A program made the position numbers and the translations under genes. The notes below the pieces were generated by a model. That model did no database searches, had not been told where the DNA came from, and saw only the letters and a list, made by a program, of their open reading frames with translations. Positions 57,614 through 64,000 of a DNA stretch of 64,000 bases are shown here, in pieces. Every line of letters starts with the position of its first letter. Positions within the stretch are counted from its first letter, which is position 1. Location of the stretch: NCBI GenBank assembly GCA_033030425.1, contig JAUFSD010000019.1, positions 558,001-622,000 on the forward strand, in the 5' to 3' direction. Source of the stretch: Verpa conica (lineage: Eukaryota; Ascomycota; Pezizomycetes; Pezizales; Morchellaceae).

Positions 57614-59204
57614 TGCTTGATACTATAGGATATCAACGCCTAAGATACATATACTTAAATGAAAGGTAGGCTCGATTAGATGTTTTTAGGTCATAGTTTA
57701 TTACTGCATACCAGATTTTTTACCCAGAACAATAAAATCACTTGATATATAAAAAAAAAGGCTCGATTAGATGAAGGATAGGCTCCGGCCTTGAGGCTAC
57801 GAAGTAACTCCCCCATAAGTCATTGATTTCATCCGTAGCCCTCTCCCCATACAATCCCCATACCCATACCCCCTTTTTGAACTTTTCAAGTCTGTGACAG
57901 ATGAAAGCAGACGACCTTCGCCAACCAGATGATTTAGTCAGAAAGGCTAGAAAACACTGAATAATTAAAGGGCTGCATTGGAGATACTGTGTACTACCTT
58001 ATTGGTAACTTTAACCCCTATATCTATAGCTCAAGCGTTAGCCTATAAACCCCATATATCGATTGAGCTACATGTAGTATACCATAGCCCAAAGGCTTCA
58101 TGTATTTATGATTAATTAATTCATTCATTCAATTGAGTTAGTCATATATAATCGCTCGACAAATAATTACTATATCTAATACTCCTACCAACACCACAGC
58201 CATCTCTCTTTCAGGGGCTAATCATATCTATTTGTAGAAATTTTTTCGTTACTCTCCTTTGTTTAACTCAATAGATACACCCGGCCTTCCGGGTATGATA
58301 CTAATGGTTCTCAGACTCGTTCACCTATTTACTAGCCACCCTACTATAGCTAGGTCTATTTAGCACAATAGCGGTCGCCAAATCAACCAAAGTGAATTTC
58401 AAACATTTTGCTAAAGAGGCCACCGCGTACAGAAAATGAGATTTTTTCGAGAGCTTAAACAAATAAAGAAATACATGTATATAATAGATGCTAATGAAGA
58501 GGAAATAAGTAATATGGGCTAGGCTACACATGCTAAAACTAGTTCATCCAATAAAAACGACTTTATTCAAAGGCATGCTTATTCATAACTTACTACTTAA
58601 TAATACACTTCGTTGCGTATATTGAAATATAGGCTTGAGATTTAGGATAAATTATATGTCCCCTTTAGCTATGACACAATAACGAAGAAAATAACCTTCT
58701 TAGTGGGAACAGACTCAACTCAATGACATAGGAAGAAATGGCTGCCGAAACATAAAGGGAAAACAACGGTAGAAGGAAATTGGAAGGTAGGGGAAGATAG
58801 GGGAAGGTAAAAGGCAAATAAAATAGAAAACAGTGAGTGGTACCACAAAATAAAGAAGCAGATCCATAGAAATAAGAAATGGAGTACAAAGAAAATGCCT
58901 ACCCACAGACACACAAATCATTCACAGCTTCCATCAATCATTCTCCGTTACTTTCATCGTGACATGATAGCTCCCTAATGCATCCAACTACACCATCCAA
59001 CTACCGCATAGAACAGAACCCAACAACAAAGTCAGAACTAGCGGCTTTACAAGAATATCTTTGTCCCGCACAGCAAAACAACGCCTTAAATGAGAAGAAA
59101 AAAAAGACTCAAAAAACCGCATGCACATAAATCCTCTTTTACTTTTGAATAACAACAGTCTTTCACTTCCACCGCTATTGACGCTTTATCGCTCACTTGC
59201 TATA
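57614..59204. other. AT-rich intergenic region downstream of PKC1
   Basis: About 1.6 kb. It contains the PKC1 3' end and long AT-rich stretches, with overlapping antisense frames at 58665-58921 that look like chance. No feature was recognised. Confidence 0.45.
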
Positions 59205-62200
59205 TTAAACAAAGTCATGTACGTAAGAAAATCCACGGAACTCCTCTTGCATAGCTTGGGTGAGTACTAAGTAGATAAAGATTGTTAGTAAGCATACACC
59301 AAGTAACCCCAGAACATAGGATGCTTACCAGAATGCACGGGGGTAAGAACAGGGGTAACACTAGTAAACTCCTGATCAAAATTGGATGTGTCGGTAGCAG
59401 ACGTGATCTGAGGTTTGAATGGTGGGGGTATTCTCTTGTGATAAATATCATCCCAGTTTACATTGCGGAAGAACGCATGAGACATAATTTCCTGCGCATC
59501 TGTAGGGCCAGAACCAAGACGCAACTCGGGCTCTCTTGTCAAGAGCTTCTGGAGAATTTGCACTGAGTCACGTGGCATGTGGATCGGATACAACGGCTCA
59601 TCAGCAAGAATGGCATCGTAGATCTCATCCTCATCCTCGCCTCGGAACGGCGACTGCTGGAGTAACATTTGGTAGATCAAAACGCCGAATGCCCACCAGT
59701 CCACCGCACGGCCGTAGCGCTTGTCCATGAGAATCTCGGGTGCCATGAACTCAGGAGTACCACAGAATGTGCTCGTGGTAGAACCGTACCACATGTTCTC
59801 CTTACACAACCCGTAATCTGCAATCTTAATATGCCCATCAAGAGTGAGGAGGATATTATCTAGCTTCAAATCACGATAAATAACCCCGTTCTCATGAAAG
59901 TACTTCAACGCCAAGCAGACCTCCGCTGCATAAAACCTAAAAACTGTCAATAAATCTACTTACGCAATTAGAGAAAAATATACATACTGCGCTCTCTTTG
60001 TTCCGAACTGCTCCCTCTGGATATGCAACATCAAGTCTCCTCCACTAATGTACTCCATGACGAAATATACACGTGTTTCAGTCTGAAAGCAAGCATGCAG
60101 GTTGAGTAGAAAAGGATGGCGCTCCTTATTGGCCACCAAGAAAACTCGCTTTTCAGACCTCGTACTTTCGACCTCATCGTTCTCGATGATAAACTCTTTC
60201 TTCAAAACCTTGATTGCATAAAGCTTCTTAGTTGCTTTAGTTTCCGCCAACATCACCTTACCAAAATTGCCTTTTCCAAGGACAGCAAGGAAATTGAAAT
60301 GATCCAGTCCAATCTTTTGCGGCCGTGCTTGAGCAGTAATAGGCGCACCTTTTGGAGGAAAGGTAGCGATCTGTGTTTGTAGTGGCGGCTGCTGTTGCTG
60401 TGGTTGCTGTGGTTGCTGCTGTTGCTGTTGCTGTTGCGATTGTTGTGGTGGTGGCGGTGGCGGTGGTTGTTGCTGTTGCTGCTGCTTCTGAACCGGTGTA
60501 GGGTCAGCATACGATTGCCGTGGGTCATACGGGGGTTGTTGTGTCTGGGTTTGCGGTGGTGTCTGATGCTCATATGGTGACTGAGATGGGGGCTGCGACT
60601 GTTTTGAAGGCACTTGTGGCTGTTGAGCTGGTGGTCGTTCTGCGTAAGGATTTGGGTAGTCTGAGCTTTGTCCATAGGGTGAGGAGCCTGAAAGCTCGCT
60701 GATAGGTTGTTTTTGTGCAATTGGTGAAGCCGGACCTGACATACGGGATTGCTGCGGATTATAATAATCCGCAGACTGCCTTCCATATCCGGCAGGAGAT
60801 GGGGGAACTGAGGGTGGGCGCTGGGTTGCCAATGCTACAGCCGCAGCCGTAGTGGAATCTGTCCTCTGCTGTGGAGGACGTTGCTGTTGAGGGTACTGCT
60901 GTTGGTGAGATGTACGGGTGGGAGACTGAGAAGCGCCATAGGCGGCAGTAGCTGCTGATACAGCCGACGGAGAAGACGGTGCACCATATGCAGGCTGGCT
61001 CTGACGTTGTGGTTCTTTCTGGATTGAACTTCTCGGGTCCATTCCAGCTGCGTATGGATCGCTTTGTGGCCGCTGAGATAATGGTGACTGTGGAGTATCT
61101 CCACGTGACGGCCTTGTGTTATCCAGCATCGACTTCTTTCTCATCTTTTTCATCTCACCAAGAATTTGATTCGCAACCTCCATAGACATACCACAGAAGT
61201 CAGGGACCAGAAACGCGCAGTGAGCATGACATGTGAGAGCGCACTCTTTTTAAAATTAGTCCTCGGCACATTGAAGAGGTTTAGAAAAAATAAACTACCT
61301 GTGCATCTCCGAGCATTCTTCTTCCCAACGGGCAACATATAGCCACAATGGCAGCACCAATTTGCACCCATATTTGTCATAGGCTCAAACCTGTGTGGGA
61401 TGCGATGATTGAGTTTCTCTTCCTCCGGATCCGACGGTGTGTTGGATTTTGATATACACTTTGTGACGACCTTTGGATAGCACTTTTTATGGCAGGTATA
61501 CTTGCAATCCGAGCACTGCATACCTGTAGAATATTTAAGAAAATCGCTACAAAGCGCGCAACGCATGATGTTATAGAACTGCTGTTGCACGAATTTATGG
61601 CCGTACATTTCATGCACCTCTTCTTTACGTGCACGGACGGCACCTTTTCGTCCAAGTCCAAGATCGAGTGGACGTTTGTTATTGTTAAATTTAGCTAGTA
61701 AAATTAGCAACTTCGAAAAACTAACGATCTCCAAGGGGTATTTATTACCAAAGCTTAATGACAGGTGAACCTGTCCGACAGGCTCTAACGCAAACCATGC
61801 ATCAATAGACACATCCCCAGGTTGCTGAGTTGGTTGGGGTCGCCCTGTGGTATTGGCGTATAGTCCCGCACCACCAGCTCCAGCAGCTGCAGGGCCTTGA
61901 AGACCTCCAGAGTTAAATGCGTATTGGCTCTCGTTTGGCCGGGGCCCGCTATTCTCCATCGTTTCCGCACTCACCCATCCAGAACCGGATATTTCTTGCT
62001 CTATTTTCTTCCGCCTTAAGTCCTCGGCAATATCGGATATCCGGATCCATAACAAGCCAACCGGCATTGGGTGATCTGCCGGCTTGTCATAGACCGTCAT
62101 TTCAATCTCGTTGGCTTTATCCACATCAACTTCATGATTTTCATCAAGCCACTTATCGTTCCGAGTTGACTTTGTCCTAACTCGTACAACATCCTCAACT

Positions 62201-63093
62201 TTAATGATCACAAAGGTTTCAGGTCCCCGAGCGAAACGTGAAGTGGTTGCATGATCGACGTCTTTCACAGCGAGGACACGGATCTTCAAACGACCGGTTA
62301 AAGGACGACGAATATTAGGGGAATTTATACTGTCATCTACAAAAATCAGTATCTCGTTCATCCTATCTAGTACCTTGATCCAGATACATACCATCTGCAT
62401 CCTCTCCAAAATCCATATCCACGTGAAGATCCTCGTACCGCTTCAAAGCTTGTTTCAATAATTGAATCTTTTGATTACTTTCTATCCGCTTGCTCTCAGC
62501 ATCTTGCCTGCTTTTGCGATCTCCTTCAAGCTGGTAAAGTTTTGCCATTTTCTCGATTCCTTCTTTATATTGCTTCTCGACACTCAACTTAAACTCCAAT
62601 TGTGACAACATCAACTGAATACGTGGCCCAAGATGAGGAGTGTCATATTTGATAAGATCTGCCCAGAAAATCAGAAAAAAAGTCATTTAGATACATAGCT
62701 TCAAGTATGGGTCATACCAAGTTTCGAGTAGTTTGCTCTGGTTCTCGGCTGACCAGCAAAAGGTGGATTTGGAGGAGCCAGTGGCTGTTGTTGATATCCT
62801 CCATGACCTCCTTTCAAACATAAGTACTTGCCCTGTAAGATGAAAAGAGAATAATGCGTACCTCTGTCATTCATGCTCATGTTATCCATGCCTGTCTGAA
62901 TTGCTCTATTCTGCAGCTCCTTATACCGCTCTTCTAGATAGCCCAGGTTTCTTTGTGACTCGCGAATCTGACTATCGAGTCGCTGCTGAACAGCCGCATT
63001 GTCGGTAGAGCCACGCATGGCCCGAGCACCACTTATCAGGACCTTCTCACGCTCTATCTTGCGATAGACATCCTGAAGAATCTTATCCGTCAT
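59205..63093 (-). CDS. PKC1: Protein kinase C (cell wall integrity pathway)
   Basis: Eight exons: 63093-62862, 62810-62718, 62658-62392, 62336-61749, 61694-61299, 61245-59988, 59936-59329 and 59245-59205, giving 1160 residues. Pkc1 acts below Rho1 and above the Bck1 MAP kinase cascade. Domains: two HR1 coiled coils (about 5-75 and 115-195), C2-like (about 205-330), pseudosubstrate RKGAVRARK (about 407), tandem C1 zinc fingers (about 422-540, with [17 protein letters not shown] and [11 protein letters not shown]), a long Gln/Pro linker with polyQ (about 560-830), a kinase domain from about 836 ([31 protein letters not shown] with DYG replacing DFG as in fungal Pkc1, [11 protein letters not shown]) and an AGC tail ending FRGFSY. 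The start ATG fits, but a short upstream coding exon cannot be excluded. Confidence 0.96.
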
Positions 63094-64000
63094 TGCTGCG
63101 GTAAGACAAAACTGATCCTAGGATTCCTAGAAATATTAAAATGTGAACTCGAAGTACCAATCGCTGTATATGTTGTTCGACTGTAGTCAGGTGGCGTGTG
63201 AAGTTCCCCTGTCAAAGGTTCAGTTGAGTTAGGCTATGACGAGGTTCCCTCCCCTCAGCTGAGCGCGTGTCGAGTTCCGCCTCAACGAAACAAAGAAAAA
63301 AGTAGTAGGGAAAAACACCACCAAAGGAACCCCCGCCCTAAATAAGTAAATTAAAAAACGAAGAGCTTCCAAGGACGAGGAGACAAATCACGGATGAAAC
63401 TGTTCTGTTGAGATCAGTAAAGGAGGGGTATCAACACTACGGCACTCCTGGTGGGGGCCTTCCCGGGGTTGGGCAGGGTGGAGGTGGCTGATACGCCAGC
63501 TTCAGATGGCCAGCTTACTCATGCTGTTGATTCGAGTTCATCACGTGAAAATCCTATCTATCACGTGATGAACTTAAACCGATGACATGTATGTACCTCT
63601 TCAGCCCTCAAGTCAGGACCTATTTTATGTAGTATCGATCCGCCTCCAGAAATGATACTATATACCGAGAAATATTAATGATATAATACACTACTTAACC
63701 ACACGTTTAAATGCCCATTATAAAACTTATTTTTAAGCCTTGTACAGGTTAGACCAACCCAAAAATCTTCGGCTATTCTACTTTGAAGCACATCCGCGAT
63801 CTTAGCCATTAAAACAGCTAATATTATCTTTAAGTGGGGCATAATAGAACCATGATTGATACATCCAGCTAGCTTTCGGCGATCAGTAACAAGTTAACTT
63901 ACGCAAGTATACGCTACGAGTTCACCTCTTCATATAATATCACTAATTAGATATATATCGTACCAAAAGCTACGTTAGAATTTCGATCTGAATAGGACAA
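63094..64000. promoter_or_regulatory. PKC1 upstream region
   Basis: About 900 bp to the window edge. Near 63230-63310 it is Pyr/Pur-rich, as expected of a leader or core promoter. The paired E-box is described separately. Beyond 63600 the sequence is TA-rich with nothing recognisable. Confidence 0.5.
63535..63574. promoter_or_regulatory. Inverted pair of TCACGTGA E-boxes
   Basis: Arms AGTTCATCACGTGA (63535-63548) and TCACGTGATGAACT (63561-63574) are perfect complements around a 12-bp spacer. Each arm holds the self-complementary octamer TCACGTGA, a consensus site for bHLH factors such as Cbf1 or SREBP-type proteins. The two octamers start exactly 20 bp apart, about two turns of B-DNA, placing both on one face. 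The site is about 450 bp upstream of the PKC1 ATG. Binding and function are inferred. Confidence 0.65.

Noticed and set aside
60253..60786. His/Ser/Asn-rich open frame of 177 codons overlapping PKC1
   Set aside because: It is an alternative frame of the Gln/Pro repeat-rich linker of PKC1; repeat-rich DNA keeps several frames open.
62833..62861. A 29-bp intron in PKC1 ending at TTACAG
   Set aside because: Too short, and it shifts the frame. The 51-bp intron ending at GAAAG (62811) keeps frame and gives a family-like sequence.

Overview
The window is nuclear DNA from a filamentous ascomycete (Pezizomycotina). Nearly every gene has short GT-AG introns of about 46-130 bp, often with a CTRAC-like branch point, and the proteins are classic fungal housekeeping orthologues. 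I cannot fix the class. The TA-rich, repeat-loaded gaps between compact genes would fit an early-diverging lineage such as Pezizomycetes, but that is a guess. No tRNA, rRNA, CRISPR, operon or prokaryotic feature was recognised.

Layout. 1-965: 3' part of a fungal transcription-factor gene, cut by the window edge. 1-5.8 kb: TA-rich gap with a 379-bp hAT-type MITE. 5.8-7.3 kb (-): ATG18 (autophagy PROPPIN). 8.5-12 kb (+): PPM2/TYW4 (wybutosine synthesis; methyltransferase-Kelch-JmjC fusion). 13.2-13.6 kb (-): TOA2 (TFIIA small subunit, three exons too short to show as one open frame). 14.4-15.8 kb (+): OTU deubiquitinase. 16.1-16.6 kb (-): thioredoxin with a presequence-like upstream frame. 17.9-18.8 kb: three palindromic elements. 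19.4-20.8 kb (-): queuosine salvage enzyme. 21.5-23.9 kb (+): UBA2 (SUMO E1). 24.3-25.4 kb (-): mitochondrial 3-oxoacyl-ACP reductase. 27.8-30.6 kb (+): CUE-RBR ubiquitin ligase. 31.3-31.9 kb (+): DNA polymerase delta subunit 4. 33.8-35.6 kb (+): MFS transporter.

37.3-41.4 kb is a transposon graveyard: an inverted pair of near-identical MITEs, a gag remnant, a tandem LTR array with deletions, and a second repeat family in both orientations. 41.4-46.6 kb holds no gene I can support. 46.6-49.3 kb (+): single-exon 909-residue disordered protein. 51.7-53.35 kb (-): conserved fungal protein of unknown function. 54.2-55.7 kb (+): ALG3. 55.8-56.3 kb (-): eIF1A-like S1 protein. 57.1-57.6 kb (-): possible small two-exon gene. 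59.2-63.1 kb (-): PKC1, with a striking paired E-box about 450 bp upstream.

The genes form no single pathway. Loose themes are tRNA anticodon-loop modification (PPM2, queuosine salvage), ubiquitin/SUMO (OTU, UBA2, RBR), mitochondrial metabolism (thioredoxin, reductase) and cell wall/glycosylation (ALG3, PKC1). I found no convincing novel multi-gene system. The more unusual signals are a thioredoxin frame that seems to use a non-AUG start for a mitochondrial form, a stop-free 54-nt intron just before the PKC1 pseudosubstrate, and the repeat structures. All exon coordinates were worked out by eye from frame, splice consensus and family conservation.
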